Notes: a model not told the origin generated them from the letters alone. A stretch of 64,000 nt of DNA from Sporosarcina highlanderae (GCF_030433715.1 NZ_JAROCC010000004.1:186001-250000), one strand, 5' to 3'; positions 6,835 through 15,654 are shown, counted from the stretch's first letter. Numbers and translations are program-made.

Positions 6835-9189
6835 TTATTTCAATTCAACCACAGTTACCCCATGCCCGCCTTCCCCAGCTTCACCGTAGCGGTAGCTTTT
6901 TACGCGAGGGTGGTTTTTCAAATATGTCTGTACACCTTGACGCAACGCGCCTGTGCCTTTGCCGTGGATGATTGAGACTTGGTGGTAATTGGATAACAGT
7001 GCATCGTCCAAGTATTTTTCTGTTCGTTGTAATGCATCTTCGTATCGTTCGCCACGTAGGTCGAGTTCCAGTTTGACGTAGGAATCCCTTCCTCGGACGG
7101 ATGCTGATACTCTTAGGTCCTTTTCCTTTTCTGGTTTTGTATATTCGAGAACGGATTCGTCTAACTTTATCTTTAGGATACCGATTTGGACAATCCATTC
7201 TTTTTCGGAAACTTTATCGATGAGAGTGCCTTTTTGACCGTATGAAATGACTTTGACCTCATCACCGACTTCCAATGGACGTGGAGCCGCTTTTGCTTTG
7301 ATTTTTTTCTTTTTATCTTCAGGAGCGGCACCCTCTAATCGTTTCCGTGCTTCGATCAATTCATGCTCTTTGACGTTTGCACCCGCATTTAAACGTAATG
7401 CTCTTAGGTCCGAGATGACCGCTTCCGATTCAACTCGAGCATCTTCAACGATTTTCTTCGCTTTTTCCTTTGCATTGTCAACAAGCTTTTCTTTCATTTC
7501 ATCAAATTCCGCAAGCTTTGTTTCCAATTCACGCTTCAAGTTTTCCGTTTCGATGAGTAATGCATGCGTCTTTTCCGCATCCTTTTCAGATTGAACACGG
7601 CTTGACTCCAAGGATGCTATCATCGAGTCGACTTCACCACGGTCTGTTCCTGTAAATTTCTTTGCCCGATTGATGATATGGTCATGAAGGCCAAGTCTTT
7701 TTGATATTTCAAAGGCATTACTTCGACCTGGTACCCCGATCAATAATCGGTATGTTGGGCTCAATGTATCGATATCGAATTCGACACTTGCATTTGCTAC
7801 ACCGGGACGGTTGTAACCATACGCCTTCAGCTCCGGGTAATGTGTTGTCGCCATGACTCTTGCACCTGTACCATGGACCTCATCCAAGATGGATATTGCC
7901 AAGGCAGCACCTTCTTGAGGATCGGTACCTGAACCTAATTCATCGAAAATAAGCAGTGAACGTGAGTCGAATTTTTTCAGGATATCGACGATGTTCACCA
8001 TATGAGAGGAAAACGTACTCAAGCTTTGTTCGATGGATTGCTCATCGCCAATATCAGCATAGACAGAGTCGAATACAGCGACTTCTGATCCATCCAACGC
8101 AGGAATGGGAAGTCCAGCTTGAGCCATCAATGTACATAAGCCGACTGTTTTCAATGTAACTGTTTTTCCACCTGTATTCGGTCCAGTAATGACAATTGTT
8201 GTAATATCCTTGCCGAATTCAATCGTATTCGCAACAGCCTGTTCAATCGGCAACAAAGGATGACGCGCTTTCGCCAAACGAATATACCCTTCATTGTTCA
8301 CTTCCGGCTTCGTACATTTATGAGCCGTTCCATATTTCGCTTTTGCAAGGATAATATCAATTTCAGACAATACATCAACAAGCACAAACAATTCATGTGC
8401 CACTGCTTGGACTTTTATCGATAACTCCTGCAGAATCTTTTCAATTTCTTCTTTTTCTTTCATCTTCAAGTTACGGATTTCATTATTCGCTTGTACAACC
8501 TCATCCGGCTCGATGAATAATGTCTGCCCCGAAGAGGACATGTCATGGATGACTCCCCCAAAATGGGATCTATACTCAGACTTTACAGGAATGACATACC
8601 GATCGTTCCGGATAGTCACGATTGAATCAGACAGCATCTTCGAGGCATTTCGGCCGCGTGTATATCCTTCCAATTTCTCACGCACTCTGCCTTCTTGGAT
8701 GCGCAGACTTTGACGGATCGAACGGAGCGTGCCTGAAGCACTGTCAACGACATGCCCATTATCATCTATCGCTGCATTGATCTCATGCTCCAGACCAGTT
8801 AGAATCGGCAATGATTCTTTCTTGGCTAGAAAATGAGGAATTTCAACATCCTCATCTGCATCTATCGATTCGATAAACTGCCTTAAAATCCGGCTTGCAC
8901 GAATTGTATTTGCGGTCTCCATCAATTCATATGCACTGAGCACCCCGCCGATTTGAGCTCGTTTTGCATGCGGTCGTATATCACTGATACCGCCCATTGG
9001 AACGTTGCCACGAACCCGAAGTATGGCAAGGCCTTCATCCGTCTCTTCAAGTAAACGGACGACTTCATTGAAATCACTGACAGGCACTAATTTTTCCATA
9101 TATGTGCGTCCGGCGTACGAGGTACAGTACGTTGCAACGATGTCCCGGACTTTATCAAATTCAAGTGTTTTCAAGACACGGTTCTCCAA
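6835..9189 (-). CDS. mutS2: Endonuclease MutS2
   Basis: The product (784 aa from the chosen start) has the MutS-like core and ATPase domain with Walker A GPNTGGKT (about residue 335) and the DELGSGTDPQEG Walker B/D-loop region, a coiled-coil segment (about 520-620), and a C-terminal Smr nuclease domain with LDLRGERYEDAL and HGKGTGALR. Recent work on B. subtilis MutS2 implicates it in rescue of collided ribosomes; older work describes suppression of recombination. The frame is open further upstream to 9240, but GGAAGTG before a TTG at 9189 and the family start MENRVLKTLEF favour TTG. It starts 17 bases after polX. Confidence 0.95.
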   Translation of the reverse strand: MENRVLKTLEFDKVRDIVATYCTSYAGRTYMEKLVPVSDFNEVVRLLEETDEGLAILRVRGNVPMGGISDIRPHAKRAQIGGVLSAYELMETANTIRASRILRQFIESIDADEDVEIPHFLAKKESLPILTGLEHEINAAIDDNGHVVDSASGTLRSIRQSLRIQEGRVREKLEGYTRGRNASKMLSDSIVTIRNDRYVIPVKSEYRSHFGGVIHDMSSSGQTLFIEPDEVVQANNEIRNLKMKEKEEIEKILQELSIKVQAVAHELFVLVDVLSEIDIILAKAKYGTAHKCTKPEVNNEGYIRLAKARHPLLPIEQAVANTIEFGKDITTIVITGPNTGGKTVTLKTVGLCTLMAQAGLPIPALDGSEVAVFDSVYADIGDEQSIEQSLSTFSSHMVNIVDILKKFDSRSLLIFDELGSGTDPQEGAALAISILDEVHGTGARVMATTHYPELKAYGYNRPGVANASVEFDIDTLSPTYRLLIGVPGRSNAFEISKRLGLHDHIINRAKKFTGTDRGEVDSMIASLESSRVQSEKDAEKTHALLIETENLKRELETKLAEFDEMKEKLVDNAKEKAKKIVEDARVESEAVISDLRALRLNAGANVKEHELIEARKRLEGAAPEDKKKKIKAKAAPRPLEVGDEVKVISYGQKGTLIDKVSEKEWIVQIGILKIKLDESVLEYTKPEKEKDLRVSASVRGRDSYVKLELDLRGERYEDALQRTEKYLDDALLSNYHQVSIIHGKGTGALRQGVQTYLKNHPRVKSYRYGEAGEGGHGVTVVELK

Positions 9190-9205
9190 TGTCTTACACT
9201 TCCTT

Positions 9206-10912
9206 TCACTTCCGAATAATTTCTTGGATGAAACGTTCAAGCGGCCATGTATTTACGACTGTATCTTTTTTCAACCAAGCCTTCTGAGCATATTTCACAC
9301 CTATTTCCATATGCTCCAATTGATCAATTGCGTGCGCGTCGGTGTTGATCGCAATCTTTACGTTAGCTTCCTGCGCTTCCTCTAAATACTCTTTCGCCAA
9401 ATCGAACCGATGCGGATTGCCGTTCAGCTCAAGAATTTTATCGTATTTTTCCGCCCATTCAATCAGCTGATGGACATCCGGATTATAACCTTCCCTTTGA
9501 CCGATGATTCGTCCTGTAGGATGTGCAATCATATTAACATACGGATTGCTGATGGCTGAATGTAATCTTTCCATGATTTGCTTTTGAGATTGGTTAAAAT
9601 TCGAATGGATTGATGCAATAACGAAATCCAGCTCTTGCAATAAATCATTATCGAAGTCAAGTCGACCATCGGGCAAAATATCCATTTCAGTACCACAGAA
9701 AATCTCGATATCATCGTATTCTTCATTCAACTTACGAATTTCTCCAATTTGTTCCCGAAGCCTTTCAGGTGTAAGACCGTTCGCCACTCTTAAATAGTGG
9801 GTGTGGTCTGTGATGACAATATGGGAATAGCCTTTTTTCCGGCATGCCTCGACCATCTCACGGATGGAGTAGCCCCCGTCAGACCAAGTTGTGTGCATAT
9901 GGAGATCGCTACGGATATCTTCAAATGTAACGAGTTCCGAGATTTTCTCGGCACGTTCGATTTCACTCCCGTCCATTCTCAAGGAAGGAGGGATGAAAGG
10001 CAAATCGAAAAACGCGAAGAATTCCGCTTCGGATTCGAAGGTTTTTATCGTTCCATCTTCCAGTTCAACACCGTACTCACTAATTTTCATTCCTTTTGCT
10101 TTAGCAAGTTGACGCATCTTCACGTTATGGTCCTTTGATCCGGTGAAGTGATGCAATGCAGTCGCAAACTGAGCATCTGTCACGAAGCGGAAATCCGCAT
10201 CTACAAGATCAGCCATATCAAGAACGATGGATAGTTTGGCATCCCCTGCTGCAACAGTTTCTTCTATCGGCAGTACTTCCAACAGCTTTTCCCGAACAAT
10301 TGCTGGTTCATCCGTTACGATGATGAAATCGACATCACTACTTTCCTCTTCTGCGCGGCGGAAACTACCGGCGACTGAAAAACGGGTGATTTCCGGTATA
10401 TCACGCAATACCGCCTCAATCGCTAAGACTACGGACTCGATTTGCCACACTGGAAGTTTGCCTTTTCGTGTCCCTAAAACTTCAAGTTCATGTAATATTT
10501 TTTCTTCCGACTTCTTTCCAAATCCCGGAACCTTGCTCACTTCATTTGACTCGCACGCATTCCGAAGCGATTCGACCGAGTCAATGCCGAGAGCTTCCCT
10601 TAGTTTTGCGATTTTCTTTCCGCCTAACCCAGGCACCCTTAGCAACGGAATGAGTCCACTTGGAACTTCATTTTCAAGTTCCTTTAGTAAATCGGATTCA
10701 CCTTTTTCCATTAGGTCAATGATGACAGCGCCTGTCCCTTTTCCAATCCCCTTTAAAGATAGAATATCATCCATCTCGGATAGACTGCGCGGATCGAGTT
10801 CCAACACACCTGCAGCCTTCCGGAAGGCACCTACTTTAAAAGGATTCTCCCCCAATAGTTCCATATATAAAGCAATTTTTTCGAACGTACGAATGATTGA
10901 TTTTTTGTTCAC
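9206..10912 (-). CDS. polX: DNA polymerase X with PHP exonuclease domain
   Basis: The product (568 aa) has an N-terminal family X polymerase region with helix-hairpin-helix segments (LKGIGKGTG, VPGLGGKKIAKL, VPGFGKKSEEK), a nucleotidyltransferase site with SSDVDFIIV near residue 195, and a C-terminal PHP domain starting LHMHTTWSDGG near 340 with further histidines such as ITDHTHY. Bacterial PolX acts in gap filling in base-excision repair with 3'-5' exonuclease from the PHP domain. I use GTG at 10912 because GGAGTGG precedes it and MxNKKSIIRTFEKIA fits the family start; an ATG at 10930 has no ribosome binding site. Confidence 0.95.
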   Translation of the reverse strand: MNKKSIIRTFEKIALYMELLGENPFKVGAFRKAAGVLELDPRSLSEMDDILSLKGIGKGTGAVIIDLMEKGESDLLKELENEVPSGLIPLLRVPGLGGKKIAKLREALGIDSVESLRNACESNEVSKVPGFGKKSEEKILHELEVLGTRKGKLPVWQIESVVLAIEAVLRDIPEITRFSVAGSFRRAEEESSDVDFIIVTDEPAIVREKLLEVLPIEETVAAGDAKLSIVLDMADLVDADFRFVTDAQFATALHHFTGSKDHNVKMRQLAKAKGMKISEYGVELEDGTIKTFESEAEFFAFFDLPFIPPSLRMDGSEIERAEKISELVTFEDIRSDLHMHTTWSDGGYSIREMVEACRKKGYSHIVITDHTHYLRVANGLTPERLREQIGEIRKLNEEYDDIEIFCGTEMDILPDGRLDFDNDLLQELDFVIASIHSNFNQSQKQIMERLHSAISNPYVNMIAHPTGRIIGQREGYNPDVHQLIEWAEKYDKILELNGNPHRFDLAKEYLEEAQEANVKIAINTDAHAIDQLEHMEIGVKYAQKAWLKKDTVVNTWPLERFIQEIIRK

Positions 10913-10946
10913 AAGAACCACTCCATTCATTCAAATCTTAGTCTGT

Positions 10947-10979
10947 GAAAAAGGCTTCCCTCCATCCAAGGGGGAAGCC
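10947..10979 (-). terminator. Terminator-like hairpin between cvpA and polX
   Basis: GGCTTCCC (10953-10960) and GGGAAGCC (10972-10979) pair perfectly, followed by CCTTTTTCAC on the minus strand. It lies 8 bases after the cvpA stop and 35 bases before the polX start, so polX seems to depend on read-through. Confidence 0.8.
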
Positions 10980-10987
10980 GTGATACG

Positions 10988-11527
10988 TTATTTGGTGTAA
11001 ATGTACCACCAGTTTTTCACCATCTCAGAAACTAATGGTGTGTGTTCAAACATTGCATTAGCTAATATCGACTTACCAATAATCCCTTGGATGAACTCTA
11101 ACGGCAACATAACTAACAGATAGAGTAGTAGGAATATGATTATATAAAACTCAATAAATCCTAATGCAGCACCGCCAAAACGCGCAACAAATCCTAAGAC
11201 TGGTAGGTACTTAAGGAAATCGAACATTGATGCAATTAACTGCAATACGAATTTGACAACGATGAAAATAAGTACAAACGCCAATAACCTATAAAAAGTC
11301 TGATCCAAGTCTAATTGTTCTACCGTCCAACTTAATTTTGAACTTGCCGTGACGCCCGGGTATGGTATCCATAAAACAAACTTATCCGCTAATGGTTTGT
11401 AGTATATGTAAGCGATAATAAGTGCGATAATAAAGCCCGTCATATGGATAAGTTGTACGATGAGCCCCCGTCTAAATCCAGTGATCAACCCTCCAAGCAG
11501 GAGGAAAACTATTAGTAAATCAAGCAT
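10988..11527 (-). CDS. yshB: CvpA family membrane protein (YshB-like)
   Basis: The 179-aa product begins MLDLLIVFLLLGGLITGFRRGLI, the typical CvpA N-terminus, and has four to five membrane helices (about 2-20, 28-45, 82-105, 118-150). CvpA proteins are linked to colicin V production and envelope stress in Gram-negatives; the role in Bacillota is unknown. The gene starts 9 bases after zapA ends, and the zapA-yshB-polX-mutS2 order matches B. subtilis. Confidence 0.9.
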   Translation of the reverse strand: MLDLLIVFLLLGGLITGFRRGLIVQLIHMTGFIIALIIAYIYYKPLADKFVLWIPYPGVTASSKLSWTVEQLDLDQTFYRLLAFVLIFIVVKFVLQLIASMFDFLKYLPVLGFVARFGGAALGFIEFYIIIFLLLYLLVMLPLEFIQGIIGKSILANAMFEHTPLVSEMVKNWWYIYTK

Positions 11528-11536
11528 AGAAATCCG

Positions 11537-11797
11537 TCAACCCTTCAGCTTATTCAATTCTTCTTCCAATTGCTCAATGCGCTCTTTTAATTTCAAATAA
11601 TCGTGTACGGTGTTCACTGCGGCTAGGACAGCGATTTTGGCGCTATCGAGATAAGGGTTGCGTGCGCTGATTTCCCTCATCTTTTCGTCAACCATCGATG
11701 CGACAAGCCGAACATGACTGCTTGTTTCACTGCCGACAATTGTATATGTCTGTCCATAAATGTCAACCGTAAGGCGCGTCTTCTGTTGGTCTGCCAC
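11537..11797 (-). CDS. zapA: Cell division protein ZapA
   Basis: The product (86 aa) is the FtsZ-ring stabiliser ZapA. It begins [22 protein letters not shown], then has the [18 protein letters not shown] segment and a C-terminal coiled coil ending [17 protein letters not shown]. ZapA binds and bundles FtsZ protofilaments at mid-cell. I use GTG at 11797 because GGAGG lies 8 bases upstream and the family begins here; the frame stays open to 11920, but that extension runs into an intergenic repeat. A possible -10 TATGAT on the minus strand lies at 11836-11841. Confidence 0.93.
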   Translation of the reverse strand: MADQQKTRLTVDIYGQTYTIVGSETSSHVRLVASMVDEKMREISARNPYLDSAKIAVLAAVNTVHDYLKLKERIEQLEEELNKLKG

Positions 11798-11882
11798 TGC
11801 CTTAACCTCCAATGTAAAAACTATGTAACCAATCATACCATGAAACCGTTTTAGTTGAAAAGAGAAGGGGTGGATTAAAACC

Positions 11883-12011
11883 GTTGATTTCCGTTTCGGG
11901 CGGACGCTTTCCGGGGGCACGACTTCAGCCTCCTCACTTCGCTTCGCTACGTTGCGGGGTCTTCAGTTCGTGCTGATCCCCCAGGAGTCGCCGCCCTACA
12001 CTTCAATCAAC
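11883..12011. repeat. GC-rich inverted-repeat element, copy 1
   Basis: The element begins GTTGATTTCCG and ends CTTCAATCAAC, so its tips are inverted repeats. Inside are further paired blocks: GGGCGG near the left and CCGCCC near the right, and GGGGG with CCCCC. A second copy with the same ends and internal blocks lies at 56287-56416. Similar elements occur widely between genes in Bacillales genomes as I recall. There is no coding capacity, so it is a MITE-like or REP-like repeat. It sits in the divergent zapA/rnhC gap and is much richer in GC than its surroundings. Confidence 0.85.
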
Positions 12012-12108
12012 TAAGAGTCACTTTTAATTATATAGCTTATTCATACAAGCAACTTATCTTTAGATTATTGTACAATGTGGAAAGAAGGTTTAGGAGAGGG
12101 AGAAGGTT

Positions 12109-13044
12109 ATGGGTCAAAGTGTTCTTACATTGGATAAAAAGAAATTGAATGAGCTGGTGGCGCATTATACAACCTTTAAAGTGATTCGAAATGCTCCTGG
12201 TGTTGTTTTTGCTGCGAAGTTGTCGGATGTTGCGATTACTGCTTATAAGTCAGGGAAGGTGCTTTTTCAAGGTGGAGGGGCGATTCGGGAGGCTGCTTTA
12301 TGGGGAGGCGCTGATGGGCAGGCGACGGTTGTGAAATCTGCAGCTAAGGGTGAGATTTTGCCGGAGCGTTTTTCGGAGTTGTCGGTGATTGGGTCGGATG
12401 AGACGGGTACTGGGGATTTTTTTGGTCCTGTTACGGTTGCGGCCTGTTTCGTTAGGGCTAATCAAATTGAGTTGGTTCGGGAGTTGGGTGTGAAGGATTC
12501 TAAACAGTTGAATGATGATTATATGCGGCAGATTGCGTCTGATTTGCAGGCTGCACTTATCCACAGTGTGCTTACGTTAACGAATGATAAGTATAATGAG
12601 GTGCAGGCAAAGGGATGGTCGCAGGGTAAGATCAAGGCGTTGCTTCACAATCAGGCGTTGAAACATGTATTGCGGAAGATGAATGGTGAGAAGCCGGATT
12701 ATATTCTTATTGACCAGTTTGCGGAACGTGGGATTTATTATAATCATATTAAAAATGAGTCGGATATTGTTCGGGAAAATGTATTGTTTTCAACGAAGGC
12801 TGAAGGGTTGCATGTCGCTGTTGCAGCTGCTTCAATTATTGCGAGGGTTGCGTTTTTGGAGGAGATGGATCGGTTGAGCGGGATTGCTGGCGTCCAACTT
12901 CCTAAAGGTGCCGGGAAAATCGTGGATGAAGCGGCTGCGAAGATTTTACTCCGAGGCGGTGAGGATACTTTAAAATCGATGACGAAGTGGCATTTTGCAA
13001 ATGCTGAAAAAGCGAAAAAGATTGCTTCGTTGAAGAGAAAGTGA
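12109..13044 (+). CDS. rnhC: Ribonuclease HIII
   Basis: The 311-aa product is an RNase HIII, which cleaves RNA in RNA-DNA hybrids, including R-loops. It has an N-terminal TBP-like substrate-binding domain (about residues 1-85) and a catalytic domain starting GSDETGTGDFFGPVTV near residue 95, where the Asp-Glu pair begins the DEDE active site; GVKDSKQL and ILIDQFAERG supply further segments, and VAAASIIARVAFL lies near 238. A GGAGAGGGAGAAGG stretch precedes the ATG. It is transcribed divergently from zapA, as in B. subtilis. A repeat array follows. Confidence 0.95.
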   Translation: MGQSVLTLDKKKLNELVAHYTTFKVIRNAPGVVFAAKLSDVAITAYKSGKVLFQGGGAIREAALWGGADGQATVVKSAAKGEILPERFSELSVIGSDETGTGDFFGPVTVAACFVRANQIELVRELGVKDSKQLNDDYMRQIASDLQAALIHSVLTLTNDKYNEVQAKGWSQGKIKALLHNQALKHVLRKMNGEKPDYILIDQFAERGIYYNHIKNESDIVRENVLFSTKAEGLHVAVAAASIIARVAFLEEMDRLSGIAGVQLPKGAGKIVDEAAAKILLRGGEDTLKSMTKWHFANAEKAKKIASLKRK

Positions 13045-13109
13045 TATTATTGGCGATTTTTCGGGCGCGCGAGTAGTTCTAAGGTCATGATCCGGTGATA
13101 TAATTGTGG

Positions 13110-13193
13110 ATTCAATAGATATATGTCGCAATTCGATCGATATATTGCCGGATTCGATCGATATATCAATGGATTCAATAGATATCGGCTCAG
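13110..13193. repeat. Four-unit tandem array, core near ATTCGATCGATAT, period 21 bp
   Basis: Units start at 13110, 13131, 13152 and 13173, each exactly 21 bp apart. The outer two read ATTCAATAGATAT and the inner two ATTCGATCGATAT; the following eight bases vary. The TCGATCGA core is itself palindromic. The array lies between the convergent ends of rnhC (13044) and the pheT fragment (13269), just outside the terminator at 13211-13256. Confidence 0.9.
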
Positions 13194-13210
13194 ATACAAC
13201 GAATTTCATA

Positions 13211-13256
13211 AATAAGACCGCCATGGAGTCAAGTTCTCTCCACAAGCGGTCTTATT
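13211..13256 (-). terminator. Terminator of the pheT 3' fragment (copy of the pheT terminator)
   Basis: AATAAGACCGC (13211-13221) pairs with GCGGTCTTATT (13246-13256); the long loop contains a smaller GGAG/CTCC hairpin. The same structure follows intact pheT at 16411-16450. Confidence 0.85.
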
Positions 13257-13588
13257 TATTTTTATTGATTAACCGCGAAGTTGTGCGTTTGCTTCCACAG
13301 TTAACGCTTTTAAAACTTTATCATGCACTTTGACGACTTCTTCGTCTGTTAACGTGTGTTCAGGATCGAAATACGTCAACGAGAATGCATGTGATTTCTT
13401 GCCTTTCTTGACGTTATCGCCTTCGTATAGGTCGAAGAGTTTTACGTCTTTCAACAACTTGCCGCCTGCCTGACGGATGATTGTTTCAAGAATGCCCGCA
13501 GAAGTTTCACGCTCAACCACAAAGGCAATATCACGTGAAATGGATGGGTAACGTGGTACAGGTGAATAGAGAAGCTCCTTTGTATCAA
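13214..13588. repeat. Divergent direct repeat of the pheT 3' end and terminator, copy 1
   Basis: This 375-bp stretch matches 16411-16786 with a single 1-base indel and scattered substitutions. It covers the terminator and the last 100 or so codons of pheT. Similarity stops abruptly after GTATCAA at 13588. Confidence 0.92.
13269..13588 (-). pseudogene. 3' fragment of pheT (second allele)
   Basis: The frame encodes the last 105 or so residues of PheT, from TKELLYSPVPR to the terminal AQLRG, covering the FDX-ACB anticodon-binding domain. The intact pheT at 16467-18878 has the same segment with about 12 amino-acid differences, so this is not a recent copy. There is no start codon or catalytic part; the frame is joined directly to the 3' end of the neighbouring secreted-protein gene. 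It most likely marks the far edge of an insertion or recombination event at the pheT 3' end and is probably not functional. Confidence 0.9.
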
Positions 13589-14223
13589 TTAAGTTGAAAC
13601 TTCTTAAATAAGTCAACACGAAATTCTTCTTTTTGTACGTTTGCAGGGTGTGGTTGTGTATGATTCAAAACAGGCATTTCTTCTGAAACATTTAATTCAT
13701 GTTTGCCTAATTCCAATCCGACAATTCCATACAATTCATCATATCCTGCTTCCTCTTGTAGGACTAAAAGGTATTCCTTTTCTTTTTCCAAATCCTCATA
13801 GCCATCAATTGTAAACTTAACTAATCCAGTTCCTCTAACATCCACAACATACGTTGGTTCTGCCACTTTGATAATATCTCCAACTTTATATTTACGTCCT
13901 GACTTATCAGTAAAAACATTTGTCAGTTCGACTTCAGTTAAAGTAAAATGATCAATTAATATTCCTTCACTATCTTTAGTGACAACATTTTCACTTTTAA
14001 TTGGTTTTCCTAATATAACTAAACTCCCTGTAGATAATAGATGCTCTGGATCTTTATAAGGGACAGGAAAGACTTCTCTGGCAATTACTTTAACAATTTT
14101 CCCCTCATCATACTCTATCGCCATTACTTCAAGGTTATTTTTCCCTCCCAAAGACAGATAGACTCCGGAGGCTATACCAATTAGTAAACATAATGCTAAA
14201 AATACCTTTGTTAATTTTCCCAT
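13585..14223 (-). CDS. Membrane-anchored or secreted protein, unknown (copy A)
   Basis: The 212-aa product begins MGKLTKVFLALCLLIGIASG, a signal peptide or signal anchor without a clear lipobox. The rest is rich in beta-prone and charged residues, with segments such as VILGKPIKSENVV and YKVGDIIKVAEPTYVVDV. GGAGGTAATTAA precedes the ATG. A nearly identical but frameshifted copy lies at 15008-15654. Its last codons abut the pheT fragment with only a few shared bases. The gene lies in an AT-rich insert and has no recognised family; transfer from elsewhere is likely. Confidence 0.75.
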   Translation of the reverse strand: MGKLTKVFLALCLLIGIASGVYLSLGGKNNLEVMAIEYDEGKIVKVIAREVFPVPYKDPEHLLSTGSLVILGKPIKSENVVTKDSEGILIDHFTLTEVELTNVFTDKSGRKYKVGDIIKVAEPTYVVDVRGTGLVKFTIDGYEDLEKEKEYLLVLQEEAGYDELYGIVGLELGKHELNVSEEMPVLNHTQPHPANVQKEEFRVDLFKKFQLN

Positions 14224-14260
14224 TTAATTACCTCCTGTCCCCATTCAATATTTCTTCTCG

Positions 14261-14797
14261 TTAATTTATAGGTATGTAATTGTCTCGAATATTAGTGAAG
14301 AAATTTATTAAATTCTGATCTAAATTATTGTTTTTTGATAAAACAAATTCGACAAGGGACATTTGAGCAACTGTACCTTGTTTTAAAAGGGATTGAACAT
14401 ATGTGCCTTCAATCATTTGAAGGTACTGAATAAATTCTTGTTCATTAGAATTTGGCATTACCATAGCGGCAGTTATTAAAGCATTTTCAACTTTTTCAAA
14501 TTCCGCACCTAAAACGTTATCTTCGCTTAATTGATTATAAAGTGCAGCACCATAATTGAAACATAACTGGGAGGATAGATTTGCAAAAACAAACCAGTAT
14601 TGGTTAGGGGTAGGTCTTTCACCACTATTAATAAAATCATAAAAAAAAGAAGCTGTTTGAGATAATAAATACTTCAAATTAGACTCTGCTACACTCCAAT
14701 TAGGTGTGTCAATCATATAATTCTTTACATTTCTGTTCATTTCATATTGGAGATCTTCTAAATTAATAACCCCATTGGTAAACGTAATTGACGACAT
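14261..14797 (-). CDS. Hypothetical soluble protein
   Basis: The 178-aa product has no signal peptide or membrane helix. It appears mostly helical, with segments such as LKYLLSQTASFFYDFI and FEKVENALITAAMVMP. GGAGAG lies upstream of the ATG. It sits between the intact and the broken copy of a secreted protein in the AT-rich insert and starts 38 bases after copy A in the minus-strand direction, so the two may be co-transcribed. I do not recognise the family and assign no function; an accessory role tied to the secreted protein is only a guess from position. Confidence 0.7.
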   Translation of the reverse strand: MSSITFTNGVINLEDLQYEMNRNVKNYMIDTPNWSVAESNLKYLLSQTASFFYDFINSGERPTPNQYWFVFANLSSQLCFNYGAALYNQLSEDNVLGAEFEKVENALITAAMVMPNSNEQEFIQYLQMIEGTYVQSLLKQGTVAQMSLVEFVLSKNNNLDQNLINFFTNIRDNYIPIN

Positions 14798-14952
14798 TTG
14801 TATTCTCTCCTTTTAAATTATAGATTAATATAATGAGATAATCCTTAACGAAAAAACAGGTAGTAATATACGTGTCCACTTTCTTTTCCTTCCGGGAAAC
14901 CAATTATTTCCTTAATGCCATTTTACTATACAGATAAAAAAACTCAATTAAT

Positions 14953-14988
14953 AAAAGCGCTCTATCCTTAATTGGACGGAGCGCTTTT
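14953..14988 (-). terminator. Terminator after the frameshifted copy
   Basis: AAAAGCGCTC (14953-14962) and GAGCGCTTTT (14979-14988) pair perfectly around a 16-base loop. It lies 20 bases after the stop of the copy at 15008 and separates it from the next gene. Confidence 0.75.
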
Positions 14989-15007
14989 ATTCATCTAACT
15001 GTTGAAA

Positions 15008-15654
15008 TCAATTAAGTTTATACTTCTTAAATAAGTCAACACGAAATTCTTCTTTTTGTACCTGTGCAGGGTGTGGTTGTGTATGATTCAAGGCAGACAT
15101 TTCTTCTGAAATATTTAATTCATGTTTGCCTAATTCCAATCCGACAATTCCATACGTTTGATCTTCTCCTACTACTATTTCCTTTTCTAAAACTAAAAGG
15201 TACTCCTTTTCCTTTTCCATGCCCTCATAGTCATTAATTGTATACTTAACTAATCCAGTCCCTATAACATCCATAACATAAGTCGGTTCTCCTACTATGA
15301 TAATATCTCCAACTTTATATTTATGTCCTGACTTATCAGTAAAAACATTTGTTAGTTCGACTTCAGTTAAAGTAAAACGTTGTTCAAATATTCCTGTCTC
15401 ACTATCAAAAACGACAACATTTTCACTTTTAATTGGTTTTCCTAATATAACTAAACTCACTATAGATAATAGATGTTCTGGATCTTTATAAGGGACAGGA
15501 AAGACTTCTCTGCAATTACTTTAACAATTTTCCCCTCATCATACTCTATCGCCATTACTTCAAGGTTATTTTTCCCTCCCAAAGACAGATAGACACCGGA
15601 GGCTATACCAATTAGTAAACATAATGCTAAAAATACCTTTGTTAATTTTCCCAT
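15008..15654 (-). pseudogene. Frameshifted paralogue of the secreted protein (copy B)
   Basis: The first 50 codons are nearly identical to copy A at 13585-14223, and the ribosome binding site and leader are also duplicated. Near 15511 one G is missing compared with copy A (CTCTGCAATT against CTCTGGCAATT). This shifts the frame, and translation stops at residue 64. The remaining 150 codons continue intact in the next frame to the same C-terminus, FRVDLFKKYKLN. The near-identity at the 5' end and slightly greater divergence further on point to recent duplication or gene conversion. A sequencing error cannot be excluded. Confidence 0.85.

Noticed and set aside
13269-13619. Complete 116-aa gene starting MLTYLRSF
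   Set aside because: The start codon belongs to the overlapping secreted-protein gene. The rest is the truncated 3' end of pheT without any start signal.
15008-15460. Independent 150-aa gene
   Set aside because: It is the downstream part of copy B after a one-base frameshift; alignment with copy A shows one original gene.
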